The notes under the pieces: model-generated
Seen by the model: only the letters and a program-made list of their open reading frames with translations
Databases searched by the model: none
Told to the model about the DNA's origin: nothing
Made by a program: the position numbers and the translations under genes
Assembly: GCA_964558295.1 (NCBI GenBank)
Contig: CAZLDQ010000021.1
Span: 1-42,688 of the forward strand
Direction: 5' to 3'
Length of the DNA stretch: 42,688 nt
DNA from: JBDKTH01 sp964558295
GTDB lineage: Bacteria > Planctomycetota > Planctomycetia > Pirellulales > Thermoguttaceae
Part shown: positions 34,061 through 42,688 of the stretch, piece by piece
Position numbering within the stretch: position 1 is the first letter of the stretch
Layout of the letters: every line of letters starts with the position of its first letter

Positions 34061-35164
34061 TTAAGGGAGCACCGGCTTCCAGCCATCGCTAGGTTGGCTG
34101 GTCGATGCGCCGGAAGAAGTCTTTCGCGACTTGTCGGGGGTAGGAACAGACTCCTTGCCTAGCACCATTCCATCGACCTTCACTTCGAGCATTTCCCCCC
34201 CGACCAGATCCGTACGAATCTGAATAGTGCTCGAAATCTGTCCTGGTACATCGCCAGCGGTGAAGATAACGGGAAGCAATTGCACGGACTTGGACTCACT
34301 ATTGGGATCAGGGACATGGAAAGCAAGGCGTTTGTCATCACTCGTCACGCCCAGGATTCGGAACGGTTTCTTCCCGTGGACCACGAGATTCTTCCGCGCT
34401 GTCTGACCGGTTTGAAGGATGCCAATGGACAGTGGAGATGGTTGTGCGGAAATCGTGCCAATCACCAGCCCTTCGACGGCTACTGGAACGTTCGTTGCAT
34501 TGGAATTGCGGTCGTTCGTTACAAGTGTAACGGTCTCTTTGATATATCCGAGTGGAGCGTCAGCGCTCAGTTCAACCCACAGATCGTAGGCGACTCGCCC
34601 ATAGGCCCGGCTTGTTTCAACCACCTTCGCCTGCAAATAGGGCTGGGGACTGAGGACATCGACAATCCGCCAGTCGTTCCGGCCGGCGTATGTGACGGAG
34701 AGTCGCTTTCGGACGCTCGTCCCCTGCGTAACGGTAGCGAACTGTGCTTCGCCCGGTTCCACGACAACATCGCTGCGAATATAGCAGTAGACGTGCAGTT
34801 GGACTTCGGCGGGAAATGGCTTGTCAAACACGACCCGAATCGTTGCCTGCTTAGCCCCTAAGAAGGTACGAGTATCGATATTCGCGATGATCTCAGCCGT
34901 CTCGTAGGTCTTCAGGGTATCCTTGGTAAACTCAGGGCGCGTACAGTTGCAGTTCGAATGGACCGCAGTGATATGAACATCTTCGAGATAGATGTTTTCC
35001 AGTTTGAAGCGGTGTTGTACCTTGGCACCGCGAGCCACGACCCCGAAATCATGGCTCGTGTGATCGAACATCGCCTTAGCCCAATCCTGAGCCGCCCCCT
35101 CCTGAGCCACAACCGTTGAAACGCCCAACAAGCAAAGCAGGATTGCCAACAAAACAACTCGCAT
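34061..35164 (-). CDS. Exported DUF1573 protein
   Basis: 367 residues from the ATG at 35164, where ACGGAGG precedes the start. The longer frame to 35653 overlaps hemL and is rejected. Signal peptide VVLLAILLCLLGVSTVVAQ. About 35-110 form the DUF1573 beta-sandwich: FDHTSHDFGVVARGAKVQHRF, then VHSNCNCTRPEF, a cysteine pair common in the family. Two or three more immunoglobulin-like modules of similar layout follow (VTLVTNDRNSNATNVPVAVEG). Such proteins are abundant in Planctomycetes and Bacteroidetes, probably periplasmic or surface-bound. No activity is known. The next upstream gene, hemL, is divergent. Confidence 0.82.
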   Translation of the reverse strand: MRVVLLAILLCLLGVSTVVAQEGAAQDWAKAMFDHTSHDFGVVARGAKVQHRFKLENIYLEDVHITAVHSNCNCTRPEFTKDTLKTYETAEIIANIDTRTFLGAKQATIRVVFDKPFPAEVQLHVYCYIRSDVVVEPGEAQFATVTQGTSVRKRLSVTYAGRNDWRIVDVLSPQPYLQAKVVETSRAYGRVAYDLWVELSADAPLGYIKETVTLVTNDRNSNATNVPVAVEGLVIGTISAQPSPLSIGILQTGQTARKNLVVHGKKPFRILGVTSDDKRLAFHVPDPNSESKSVQLLPVIFTAGDVPGQISSTIQIRTDLVGGEMLEVKVDGMVLGKESVPTPDKSRKTSSGASTSQPSDGWKPVLP

Positions 35165-35339
35165 TACGGCCTCCGTTCGTCCTGAACGGCCACAACAGCA
35201 TGCCACAAAAGCCGAAAATTGGCTCCAAAATGTGAAGCTTACTCGACTTAGAGCGTTGAAGCAACCGAAATTGCCGCGAGCATCCCCGAGCAAGCCGAAG
35301 CATCCACCTAACGGGTGGGGTGATGGCTGACGGCATCCC

Positions 35340-35353
35340 TCTGGATATCCAGA
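35340..35353. promoter_or_regulatory. Perfect palindrome upstream of hemL
   Basis: TCTGGATATCCAGA is fully self-complementary over 14 bases, 55 bases before the hemL start and 175 bases before the divergent DUF1573 start. It could be a dimer-binding operator. No known regulator's consensus is recognised. Confidence 0.3.
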
Positions 35354-35407
35354 TTCTGAAATCGATATCATGAAGAACGTATTCCTCTCACAACCAACGG
35401 AAAGCTT

Positions 35408-36694
35408 ATGTTGCGAAAAAAGAGTCACGCGGCCTACAGCCGGGCAGTTCAACTCATGCCCGGGGGGGTAAATAGTCCAGCTCGGGCATTCGGCGGTGTC
35501 GGCGGTGAGCCGATTTTCTTCGAGCGAGCCAAGGGAGCCTACCTCTACGATCTCGACGGTAACCATTACGTCGACTACATCGGTTCCTGGGGGCCCATGA
35601 TCCTTGGCCATCAACACCCAGCGGTCGTAGAAGCCCTTGAGCGGGCAATCCATCGGGGGACCAGCTTTGGCGCCCCTACGGAGACCGAAAATGAGTTGGC
35701 CCAGCTTGTTATTGACGCCATCCCTTCAGTCGAGAAAGTGCGTCTGGTCAACTCGGGCACCGAAGCGACGATGAGCGCGATTCGACTTGCCCGAGGATAC
35801 ACAGGCCGAGAGATGATCGTCAAATTCGCCGGCAATTATCACGGTCATGTGGATAGCCTCCTAGTGGCCGCCGGCAGTGCCGCGGCAACCTTGGGTGTCC
35901 CCAGTTCCCCTGGGGTAACCTCGGGGACAGCGAAGGACACGTTGGTCCTCCGCTACAATGCTCCGGAAGAGCTGGAGTCCGCCTTCAAACAGCACGGTCA
36001 ACAGATCGCCGCTGTGATCGTCGAACCGGTGGCGGGCAACATGGGCTGCGTACCTCCGACCCCCGCGTTTCGCCAGGCCTTGCGCGACCTGACTCAGCGT
36101 CATGGGGCACTCCTGATCTTCGACGAAGTGATTACCGGCTTCCGGGTAGCATACGGCGGGGCCCAGGCGGTGTTCGGCATCGAGCCGGAATTGACGACCC
36201 TGGGAAAGATCATTGGCGGTGGCCTGCCTGTCGGCGCCTACGGCGGACGCGCCGAGATTATGGACCACATCCTGCCCGCTGGGAAGATCTTCCAGGCTGG
36301 CACGCTTAGCGGCAATCCTTTAGCCACCGCGGCGGGAATCGCTACACTCCGTGTCCTCCGCGATACGAATCCCTACCCCGAATTGGAACGGCTTGCAATC
36401 AAATTAGCAACTGGATTGGAAGATGCAGCCCAACGTGCTGGAATCCCCGCGTCGATCAGCCGGTTCCACTCGATGTTGACGTTGTTCTTCAATCCGACGC
36501 CAGTAACTGACTGGGATACCGCCAGTCGGTGTGACACGCGGCGCTACGGTCGCTACTTCTGGGGCATGATTGACCGAGGCATCTACATGCCGTGCAGCCA
36601 GTTCGAGGTCTTGTTCATCTCCACAGCACATACCGACAAGGAGATCGACGCCACGATCGCAGCCGCCAACGAAGTGATGGCCAGACTGGGTTAG
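35408..36694 (+). CDS. hemL: Glutamate-1-semialdehyde 2,1-aminomutase
   Basis: 428 residues, the usual length. This PLP enzyme moves the amino group of glutamate-1-semialdehyde to make 5-aminolevulinate, the C5 route to haem and other tetrapyrroles, in the cytoplasm. It shows the family start LMPGGVNSPARAFGGVGGEP, PLP-phosphate contact NSGTEATMSAIRLAR, YHGHVD, IFDEVITGFRV, the Schiff-base lysine in LTTLGKIIGGGLP (Lys267) and the gating-loop sequence QAGTLSGNPLA. It starts at the ATG after GGAAAG. A perfect 14-base palindrome is upstream. Its stop lies four bases from the stop of the convergent tsaB. Confidence 0.96.
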   Translation: MLRKKSHAAYSRAVQLMPGGVNSPARAFGGVGGEPIFFERAKGAYLYDLDGNHYVDYIGSWGPMILGHQHPAVVEALERAIHRGTSFGAPTETENELAQLVIDAIPSVEKVRLVNSGTEATMSAIRLARGYTGREMIVKFAGNYHGHVDSLLVAAGSAAATLGVPSSPGVTSGTAKDTLVLRYNAPEELESAFKQHGQQIAAVIVEPVAGNMGCVPPTPAFRQALRDLTQRHGALLIFDEVITGFRVAYGGAQAVFGIEPELTTLGKIIGGGLPVGAYGGRAEIMDHILPAGKIFQAGTLSGNPLATAAGIATLRVLRDTNPYPELERLAIKLATGLEDAAQRAGIPASISRFHSMLTLFFNPTPVTDWDTASRCDTRRYGRYFWGMIDRGIYMPCSQFEVLFISTAHTDKEIDATIAAANEVMARLG

Positions 36695-36698
36695 GCCG

Positions 36699-37388
36699 CT
36701 ACCCTTGTTTGGGTCGCGTTGCCCACTTCTCCTCAGCCGCACTAGGACGTGAGTAGTGGGGGACAAGACTCCAAACATCACCCCGTCGGCCACGAGCATA
36801 GTCACGTGCCGCCAAAAGGCCAACAGTCGCGGCCGTAGGCCCCCAGAACTCCGAAGGAAGGAGGGTAACGTGTTTAGGCACGCGTTCAGCTAGCTTGCGC
36901 AACACGGGTCCGGTGACCAAAGTCTCAGGAGCCAACCCCGCCAGCCAAGCTTTGGCGTCGAGAAGCTGTGCAGGCGTGGCGGCAACGAACCAGCCGTCCG
37001 GCCCACGGCGAAACAGGCTAGCAACGACTTGGCCGCGCTGAGCGTCCACGGCAGTCCAAAGGCAGTGAACCTCAGCCGGTGCCCGGGCCGCAATCGCCTC
37101 CAGGGTGTCAATTCCGAGCACTTCGGCCCCCACACTGTAGGCAAAGGTCTTGGCGGTGGTCACGCCCACCCGAAGCCCGGTAAACGATCCGGGTCCAATG
37201 GTTACAGCCACCAATTCGACCTCGGCGGGCTTCCACCCCACCTTCTCCAAAAGGGTTTTCACCCCGGGAGCCAGCGACTCTGCGCTGCGTTGGTGCGAGG
37301 CTAACCTATGTTCGCAGAACAGGTTGCCATCTTCCAGGGCCGCAACGGTCCCGATGGCTTCAGTAGTCTCAAGAGCAAGAATCTTCAC
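36699..37388 (-). CDS. tsaB: TsaB, tRNA t6A37 biosynthesis protein
   Basis: 229 residues if it starts at GTG 37388 (VKILALETTEAIGTVA), the usual TsaB beginning. An in-frame ATG at 37421 would add 11 residues. It shows the ASKHA-fold strands ILALETT and VAVTIGPGSFTGLRVGVTTAK, the strongest TsaB signature, then LGIDTLEAIA and AVDAQRGQVVASLF. TsaB is the non-catalytic scaffold that pairs with TsaD, with TsaE, in adding threonylcarbamoyl to A37 of tRNAs. The length is near the family's usual 220-230. tsaD is not in this window. It is divergent from the metallophosphoesterase. Confidence 0.92.
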   Translation of the reverse strand: MKILALETTEAIGTVAALEDGNLFCEHRLASHQRSAESLAPGVKTLLEKVGWKPAEVELVAVTIGPGSFTGLRVGVTTAKTFAYSVGAEVLGIDTLEAIAARAPAEVHCLWTAVDAQRGQVVASLFRRGPDGWFVAATPAQLLDAKAWLAGLAPETLVTGPVLRKLAERVPKHVTLLPSEFWGPTAATVGLLAARDYARGRRGDVWSLVPHYSRPSAAEEKWATRPKQG

Positions 37389-37520
37389 AGAGCACCGCTT
37401 AGAAGTGGGGAAAACTGACATCAAGCGTCTTGCAATTCGCCCCAACTGGCCGAGCAAGTCCCGAATGAATTATTGTACAATCGCGCCCGATGGATCCTCC
37501 AGAGGCTGAATCCCCTCGAC

Positions 37521-37549
37521 TTGACCCTCGTGTTTTGCAACAATACACT
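37521..37549 (+). promoter_or_regulatory. Candidate sigma-70 promoter with embedded inverted repeat
   Basis: TTGACC (37521-37526), a 17-base spacer and TACACT (37544-37549) sit about 87 bases before the metallophosphoesterase start. CAACA (37538-37542) and TGTTG (37549-37553) form an inverted repeat over the -10 element, which could be an operator. Confidence 0.4.
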
Positions 37550-37635
37550 GTTGTGTGATTTTGGGGGGTTACTGGCTCTTACGCAAAATCCTGGCAAGCT
37601 CTTTTGCATGCCGGGCCTATTGAAAGTCCGCAGAC

Positions 37636-38385
37636 GTGAAACGAGCGCTGATCAGCGACATTCATAGTAATATTGAAGCCCTTCAGGCAGTCCTGGACGA
37701 CATCCGTCAACAGGGCGTCGAAGAGATCTATTGCCTCGGCGACATCGTCGGCTATGGTCCCAATCCCCGCGAGTGCATCGACGAGGTCATGAAGTGTAAA
37801 GGCTGGCTGCTGGGTAACCACGATCAGGGGGCCTTGTTCGATCCAGAGGGTTTTAATACCGGAGCCGAACGCGCGATCTTCTGGACCCGGGCCCAGTTGG
37901 AAAACGGCGGAGGTCGTGCCACTGACGGGCACCGACGCTGGGACTTTCTCGGTGAACTCCCCCGAAATCATCAGGAAGGCAACTTCCTTTTTATCCACGG
38001 CTCGGCACGTAACCCGTTGAATGAGTATGTCTTTCCTGAAGACATATACAACCGGCGCAAGATGGAGAAGATCTTCGCCCTCATCGAACGCTATGCCTTC
38101 CAGGGCCACACACATGTGCCAGGTGTCTTCACCGAAGACTTCCGTTTCCTCAGTCCAGATGAGATCAACTACGAGTTTCGGCTGACGGGCGCGAAGTGCA
38201 TGGTCAATGTTGGCTCGGTTGGACAGCCTCGCGATGGCGATCCCCGAGCGTGCTACGTAATCCTCGAAGACGACTTGGTTCGTTTCCGCCGCGTGGAATA
38301 TCCTTTCGACACAACCATCCAGAAGATCTACGCAGTCCCTGAACTCGACAACTTCCTCGGGGACCGTCTCCGCGACGGCCGGTAA
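37636..38385 (+). CDS. Calcineurin-like metallophosphoesterase (YfcE/ApaH-like)
   Basis: 249 residues starting with GTG. All metal-binding motifs of the metallophosphoesterase fold are present in order: SDIHSN (Asp8, His10), GDIVGYGP, GNHDQ, FIHGSA and GHTHVPG. The wide spacing and the C-terminal GSVGQPRDGDPRACYVILE match the YfcE/MJ0936-like group that hydrolyses phosphodiesters or dinucleoside polyphosphates. The substrate is not determined by sequence. The ribosome site is weak. A plausible sigma-70 promoter lies upstream. Stand-alone gene. Confidence 0.88.
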   Translation: MKRALISDIHSNIEALQAVLDDIRQQGVEEIYCLGDIVGYGPNPRECIDEVMKCKGWLLGNHDQGALFDPEGFNTGAERAIFWTRAQLENGGGRATDGHRRWDFLGELPRNHQEGNFLFIHGSARNPLNEYVFPEDIYNRRKMEKIFALIERYAFQGHTHVPGVFTEDFRFLSPDEINYEFRLTGAKCMVNVGSVGQPRDGDPRACYVILEDDLVRFRRVEYPFDTTIQKIYAVPELDNFLGDRLRDGR

Positions 38386-38808
38386 GGAGTTTCGGCAGGC
38401 GATCATCTCCACCCACCGAAGGTATATACGGGCCCCAGCAACGGTTGAGCGGCTGTTAAGCAGAGACATCTAATCAAGCCTGCCGCCAGCTTCCCCCAAA
38501 AAAGGCGAACCATCTGACGAGTTCTGCTGTGATCCAAATGGTTCTTGCCTCGTCTACCCCTGCTTATGGGGCGTGTGCCGAACTCCACAGTATAGCTAGT
38601 TGGCATTGCAACTTTTCGGCCTGCCGAGACAATAGTAAGAAAGCCTTTGCATACAATCCGGCTTCTCCTCCAAGACACCATGTGCAGAGATTCCGGTTGT
38701 GTTTCGCGATTGCAGGCGCTAGATTTGCCCCACCAATTGATACCCCCTGATGCTACGAGGAGGTTCTGAGGAACCCATCGGGGGCCCGTTTGCTAGAAGG
38801 TTTTGTGC
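38386..38808. other. Intergenic region upstream of yidC
   Basis: About 420 bases with no supported gene. I looked for rnpA and rpmH, which often precede yidC, and saw neither on either strand. TACAAT at 38652-38657 could be a -10 element but lacks a -35. Confidence 0.45.
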
Positions 38809-41181
38809 ATGCCAGCAAAAGACTCGCCCGAAACATGGGCGCGATACGCCATCTTTATTGTCGCCTCCTTTGCGATCCTCATGCTTAACATGTGGATCAT
38901 GTCGTTCATGCAGCCGGAGCCAAAAGTCGGGCCCGCCGAGAAGGTCGTGGCTCGGAAAGCGGCGGAACCGGCAAATGCCCATGAGCCCAAGAAGGACAAG
39001 GCTGCCGATCCGTCGAAGGCAGAACAGATCGCCGAAGCTCCCGAGGAAGGCAAGGAGCGTGCCAAGCCCAAAGCAGCGGTGGAAGCCGAACCGGTGGCTC
39101 CAGCGGAGTGGGTCACGCTCGGCTCCGCCGATCCCAATTCTCCCTTCCGCATGCTCGTAACGCTGACCAACAAAGGTGCCGCCGTGGAGCGGGTCGAGTT
39201 GAGCAGCGACCGGTTCCGCGACCTCGAAGATGGCAGCGGCTACCTGGGCTATGTGGCCATGGAACCAACCGTGGGGGAGAACGGAGCCAAGGTCCAGGTG
39301 GTGGGCGACGGAACACCGGCAGGCATTGCGGGTTTGAAGAAAGACGATCTGATCACAGGTTTCAACGACCAGAAGATCACCGGCTTCTTGGATTTCAAGA
39401 AAGCGTTAGCTGGGAGCAAACCGAGACAGACAATCACTCTGACCGTCCAGCGTGACGGCAAGGAATTGAAGTTGCCCGTTACGCTGACACTTCATCCCTT
39501 GGAAGTGATTCAACCGGAGGGGGGCGATCCGCTGTCCTTCCTCCTCACCCTGCATCAGATCGACACACTCAATCTGGACGTCGCGCAGGAAAAGGACGCG
39601 GAAAAGGACAAGTCCCATGCGGAAGAAGCGAAAGGCGAATTCAAGCGTCGCCCCACAATTGGCCAGGAACTGGCTGGGGTGAATCTTCGCACGGGCACCT
39701 GGAAAATCGAAAGCCACTCAACAACCGAAGCGGTCTTTAGCCGGACGTTGCCCGAGTGGGGCTTGGAGCTGGTCAAAACGTATCGCCTGGCCCAAGTCCC
39801 CCAGAATGAACAAACGGACTCTACAGCCAAGGCCTATCACCTGGAGTTCGACGTGGCGATTCGCAACGTCGGCAACCAAGCACGAACGGTTGCCTACCAG
39901 TTGGACGGCCCGACGGGCCTTCCCGTTGAAGGCTATTGGTACGCCAACAAGGTAAGTCGCACCTGGAGTGCCTCGGGGCTGCGCGATGTGGTCGTTTCCC
40001 TGGAAGGTGCCACTCCCAAGGTGATCGGCGCACCGCAGATTGCCAAGGATGACCTGGGCATCCCCTGGAAGGACCCGGAGATTACGTACGTCGGTGTCGA
40101 CGCGCAATACTTCTCGTCGGTCCTGATACCGCAGAACAAATCGAGGGAAACTTGGTTCGCCGAGGGACAGCCTCTGCGGGTGGGGCCAGTGGAAACGGCT
40201 TGGCCCAGTAAGACCAATACCTCATTCCGCTTGGTCAGCAAGACGCAGGATCTGAAGCCGGGTGAGCAGCTCAGCCACAGCTTCAAGATCTTCACCGGTC
40301 CCAAGAAGCCCGACCTGTTGGCCAAGTACGGCTTGGAAGACCTGGTCTACTATGGTTGGTTCTCCTGGGTGGCGGTCCCCATGCTCTGGCTCCTGCACAC
40401 CTTCTATGCGGTGATCGGCAACTACGGCATCGCGATCATCCTGCTAACGGTCGTGGTCCGCTCGGTCATGTTCCCGCTAAGCCACAAACAGGCCGTCAGC
40501 GCGCAGAAGATGCAGGCACTTCAGCCGGAGATCAAGAAGCTGGCGGAGAAGTATAAGAACAATCCCGAACAGCGAATGAAGGCCCAGCAAGAGCTGTTCA
40601 AGAAACACAACTACAACCCGGCGGGGGGCTGCTTGATTTTGTTCTTCCAGTTGCCGATCTTCGTTGGGCTCTACAATTCACTGCGGGTCGACGTGGAATT
40701 ACGTCAGGCCCCGCTGATTTCCGACGCCATCCGCTGGTGCTCCAATCTGGCCGCGCCCGACATGCTCTTCAACTGGACGAGCTTCATGCCGGAGTTCATC
40801 ACGCAAGGGCACGGGTTCCTTGGGCTGGGGCCCTACTTCAATCTCCTTCCCTTGCTGACCGTAGTACTGTTTCTCTGGCAGCAACAGAAGATGATGCCCC
40901 CGCCGGCCGACGAACAGGCGGCGATCCAGCAGAATGTGATGAAGTTCATGATGCTCTTCATCGGGTTGATGTTCTTCAAGGTGCCCAGCGGGTTGTGTAT
41001 CTACTTCATCGCGTCGAGCATCTGGAGCATTGCCGAGCGCAAGTTGCTCCCCAAACCACCCTCGGCCGCAGATTCAACAGGTAACGCTCCGCCAGCCAAA
41101 GCTTTGCCTCCTGTGAACCGCAACAGCACCAACGGCGATGGCGAGATGGGACGCAAGAGACGATCGAACAAGAAGAGTTAG
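38809..41181 (+). CDS. yidC: YidC/Oxa1 membrane protein insertase with PDZ-like insertion
   Basis: 790 residues from the ATG at 38809 (AGAAGG eight bases before). It inserts proteins into the inner membrane, alone or with SecYEG. An N-terminal transmembrane helix (YAIFIVASFAILMLNMWI) is followed by an Ala/Lys/Glu-rich linker and the periplasmic beta-supersandwich. At about 150-227 a PDZ-like domain interrupts it: VVGDGTPAGIAGLKKDDLIT, FNDQKITGFLDFKKAL, ITLTVQRDGKELKLPV. The conserved core (about 507-750) has five helices, IAIILLTVVVRSVMFPLSHK with the groove arginine, and KLAEKYKNNPEQRMKAQQ, the cytoplasmic loop. YidC in E. coli is 548 residues. mnmE follows 41 bases later. Confidence 0.93.
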   Translation: MPAKDSPETWARYAIFIVASFAILMLNMWIMSFMQPEPKVGPAEKVVARKAAEPANAHEPKKDKAADPSKAEQIAEAPEEGKERAKPKAAVEAEPVAPAEWVTLGSADPNSPFRMLVTLTNKGAAVERVELSSDRFRDLEDGSGYLGYVAMEPTVGENGAKVQVVGDGTPAGIAGLKKDDLITGFNDQKITGFLDFKKALAGSKPRQTITLTVQRDGKELKLPVTLTLHPLEVIQPEGGDPLSFLLTLHQIDTLNLDVAQEKDAEKDKSHAEEAKGEFKRRPTIGQELAGVNLRTGTWKIESHSTTEAVFSRTLPEWGLELVKTYRLAQVPQNEQTDSTAKAYHLEFDVAIRNVGNQARTVAYQLDGPTGLPVEGYWYANKVSRTWSASGLRDVVVSLEGATPKVIGAPQIAKDDLGIPWKDPEITYVGVDAQYFSSVLIPQNKSRETWFAEGQPLRVGPVETAWPSKTNTSFRLVSKTQDLKPGEQLSHSFKIFTGPKKPDLLAKYGLEDLVYYGWFSWVAVPMLWLLHTFYAVIGNYGIAIILLTVVVRSVMFPLSHKQAVSAQKMQALQPEIKKLAEKYKNNPEQRMKAQQELFKKHNYNPAGGCLILFFQLPIFVGLYNSLRVDVELRQAPLISDAIRWCSNLAAPDMLFNWTSFMPEFITQGHGFLGLGPYFNLLPLLTVVLFLWQQQKMMPPPADEQAAIQQNVMKFMMLFIGLMFFKVPSGLCIYFIASSIWSIAERKLLPKPPSAADSTGNAPPAKALPPVNRNSTNGDGEMGRKRRSNKKS

Positions 41182-41222
41182 AATCGTATTGTCTCGGGGG
41201 CGCACACGGCCCTTCACCACCC

Positions 41223-42629
41223 ATGCCCACGTTCTATCGCCCTGAGGACACGATTGCCGCTATTGCCTCGCCGCCTGGTGGCAGTGCACGCGGGATCTTG
41301 CGAATCAGCGGAGACACCGTACGGGACTGTCTGGAACGGGTGTTTCGCAGGAACGCTGGAAGCCCAGGGGAATCGTACGTCGATCCCCGGGGCAATGTGC
41401 CAACGATCGCCCTCCCAACTGCAATCCCCGGTTCGCTCATTTTGAACGAGACCGCCGCATCGCTCCCCTGCGAGGTCTACTACTGGCCTACCCACCGGAG
41501 CTTCACGGGAGAACCCGTCGCCGAGATTCATACGATCGGCTCGCCGCCGCTCTTGGACGCCGTATTGCGTGAGGTCTGCTCGGCCGGGGCGCGAATGGCC
41601 GAGCCCGGCGAGTTTACCCTGCGGGCGTTTTTGGCCGGACGGCTCGACCTGACACAGGCCGAGGCGGTCTTGGGCGTCATCGATGCGGCTGATCCCCAGG
41701 AATTCCAGGTAGCCTTGGCCCAATTGGCCGGCGGCTTGGCCGGACCATTGCACGCACTGCGTGACAAGCTCTTGGATCTGCTGGCCCACCTCGAAGCAGG
41801 CTTCGACTTCGCTGACGAGGATCTGCCGTTCATTACAGCCGAGGAACTCCAGCGGCAAATCTCGGCCGCTGCAGACACGATCGCCCGACTGGCCAACCAA
41901 ATGGTTTCGCGGCGGGATACAGCGGAGCGGATCCGCGTGGTCCTCCGTGGCTGGCCCAACACGGGCAAGAGTAGTCTGTTCAACGCCCTGGTGGGCCGCG
42001 AGGGGGCGATTGTCTCCGACATTCCCGGCACCACCCGGGACTATCTGACTGCCGAGTTGCATCTGGACGGGGTCAGTTGCCTGTTGATCGATACGGCTGG
42101 TGTTGAATTGAAGTGCGAGGGCGCATCCGGCGATTTGTGGGAGGCGACACAAACGGCTACCGAGGAGCAGAGCCGACAAGCCCACATCGAGATCCTTTGC
42201 CTGGACCAAACCCGGCCACTGAACCCCTGGGAGCATTCCCAACTGAGGGCAGACCGACCGCCTTCGCTTCTGGTCTTGACCAAGGCCGATGCCCCCCGCC
42301 GCACGGATCTCGTCCAACGGGCAATTGCAACGAGCAGCGTCACGGGCGATGGTCTGGATCGGTTGCAGGAGCAACTGCGGGATTTGGTGCTCGCCGCTCG
42401 GGGCACGGGCGGGGAGGTGGTCACAGGCACGGCGGTCCGCTGCCACGAGTCACTCCGCCTAGCGAGCGAAGCCCTGGAAAGGGCAGGGGAGTTGATCCGC
42501 CATGGCAGCGAGGAACTGGTAGCCGCGGAAGTTCGCGTCGCCCTAGAGGAACTCGGCAAAGTCGTCGGTGCCATCTACACGGACGATGTGTTGGACCGGA
42601 TCTTCAGCCGGTTCTGCATTGGAAAGTGA
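41223..42629 (+). CDS. mnmE: MnmE, tRNA uridine-5-carboxymethylaminomethyl modification GTPase
   Basis: 468 residues. With MnmG it installs the cmnm5 group on wobble U34 of several tRNAs. The TrmE N domain (RPEDTIAAIASPPGGSARGILRISG) binds the folate one-carbon donor. Helical domain about 120-230. GTPase about 230-385: G1 GWPNTGKSS, G2/G3 switch SDIPGTTRDY and DTAGVE, G4 TKAD (usual NKxD). The protein ends in FCIGK, the invariant C-terminal Cys motif essential for modification. It follows yidC as in many bacteria. The G1 tryptophan and the Thr in TKAD are mild deviations. Confidence 0.95.
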   Translation: MPTFYRPEDTIAAIASPPGGSARGILRISGDTVRDCLERVFRRNAGSPGESYVDPRGNVPTIALPTAIPGSLILNETAASLPCEVYYWPTHRSFTGEPVAEIHTIGSPPLLDAVLREVCSAGARMAEPGEFTLRAFLAGRLDLTQAEAVLGVIDAADPQEFQVALAQLAGGLAGPLHALRDKLLDLLAHLEAGFDFADEDLPFITAEELQRQISAAADTIARLANQMVSRRDTAERIRVVLRGWPNTGKSSLFNALVGREGAIVSDIPGTTRDYLTAELHLDGVSCLLIDTAGVELKCEGASGDLWEATQTATEEQSRQAHIEILCLDQTRPLNPWEHSQLRADRPPSLLVLTKADAPRRTDLVQRAIATSSVTGDGLDRLQEQLRDLVLAARGTGGEVVTGTAVRCHESLRLASEALERAGELIRHGSEELVAAEVRVALEELGKVVGAIYTDDVLDRIFSRFCIGK

Positions 42630-42654
42630 GCCAGTCAAAAGAACGGTTTCTTCC

Positions 42655-42676
42655 GCCTGTGTGGGAGCACACAGGC
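42655..42676 (+). terminator. Perfect hairpin after mnmE
   Basis: GCCTGTGTG and CACACAGGC pair over nine bases around the four-base loop GGAG, 26 bases after the mnmE stop. No T-run follows before the window ends, so it may be a terminator of another type or a 3'-end stabiliser. Confidence 0.5.
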
Positions 42677-42688
42677 AACATATGATGC

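Noticed and set aside
38386..38808. Missing rnpA or rpmH before yidC
   Set aside because: Neither strand shows a ribosomal protein L34 or RNase P protein pattern; the genes appear to be elsewhere in the genome.

Overview
The window looks like a chromosomal segment of a Planctomycetes bacterium, probably of the Pirellulales type. This rests on gene content: Tat-exported Gfo/Idh/MocA oxidoreductases, a secreted right-handed beta-helix protein, AXE1-like esterases, a DUF1573 protein, a sigma factor carrying extra helix-turn-helix domains, and many two-component genes. I could not run a search, so the rank below phylum is an inference.

Left part (1-17.3 kb, loosely packed and partly decaying). 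It opens with two overlapping minus-strand genes that look like the two halves of one ECF-type sigma factor. A WYL-domain regulator and a frameshifted serine-recombinase relic follow. Next is a five-gene plus-strand operon of small stress-type membrane proteins (CsbD/YqjD/YqjE-like). Three minus-strand genes encode exported enzymes: an AXE1-like esterase flanked by imperfect 120-bp direct repeats, an oxidoreductase and a beta-helix protein. After these come a small acidic protein, a truncated osmC, the large HTH-bearing sigma factor, a short MgtE transporter that lacks its N domain, and a frameshifted planctomycete protein.

Middle (17.3-28 kb, a signalling island). A Tat-exported hydrolase precedes two sigma-54 activators; the first has GAFPGA in place of GAFTGA. 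There are two PP2C-like proteins with lesions at different metal-site positions. Between them lies a compact set resembling the Gac/Csr (BarA/UvrY/CsrA) system: a HisKA-HATPase-REC-REC-Hpt hybrid kinase just downstream of csrA, and a divergent NarL/GacA-type response regulator whose leader carries five GGA triplets. A GNAT-like acetyltransferase lies between this regulator and the second PP2C-like gene.

Right part (28-42.7 kb). Exported catabolic enzymes come first: a ceramidase-like hydrolase, a GH95-like glycosidase and a second Tat oxidoreductase closed by a strong terminator. Housekeeping genes follow: DUF1573, hemL, tsaB, a metallophosphoesterase, a yidC carrying a PDZ-like insertion in its periplasmic domain, and mnmE.

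The strongest candidates for something new are the Gac/Csr-like locus with its PP2C and activator neighbours, the split sigma factor, the GAFPGA activator and the PDZ-bearing YidC. I saw no tRNA, rRNA, CRISPR array or intact insertion sequence.
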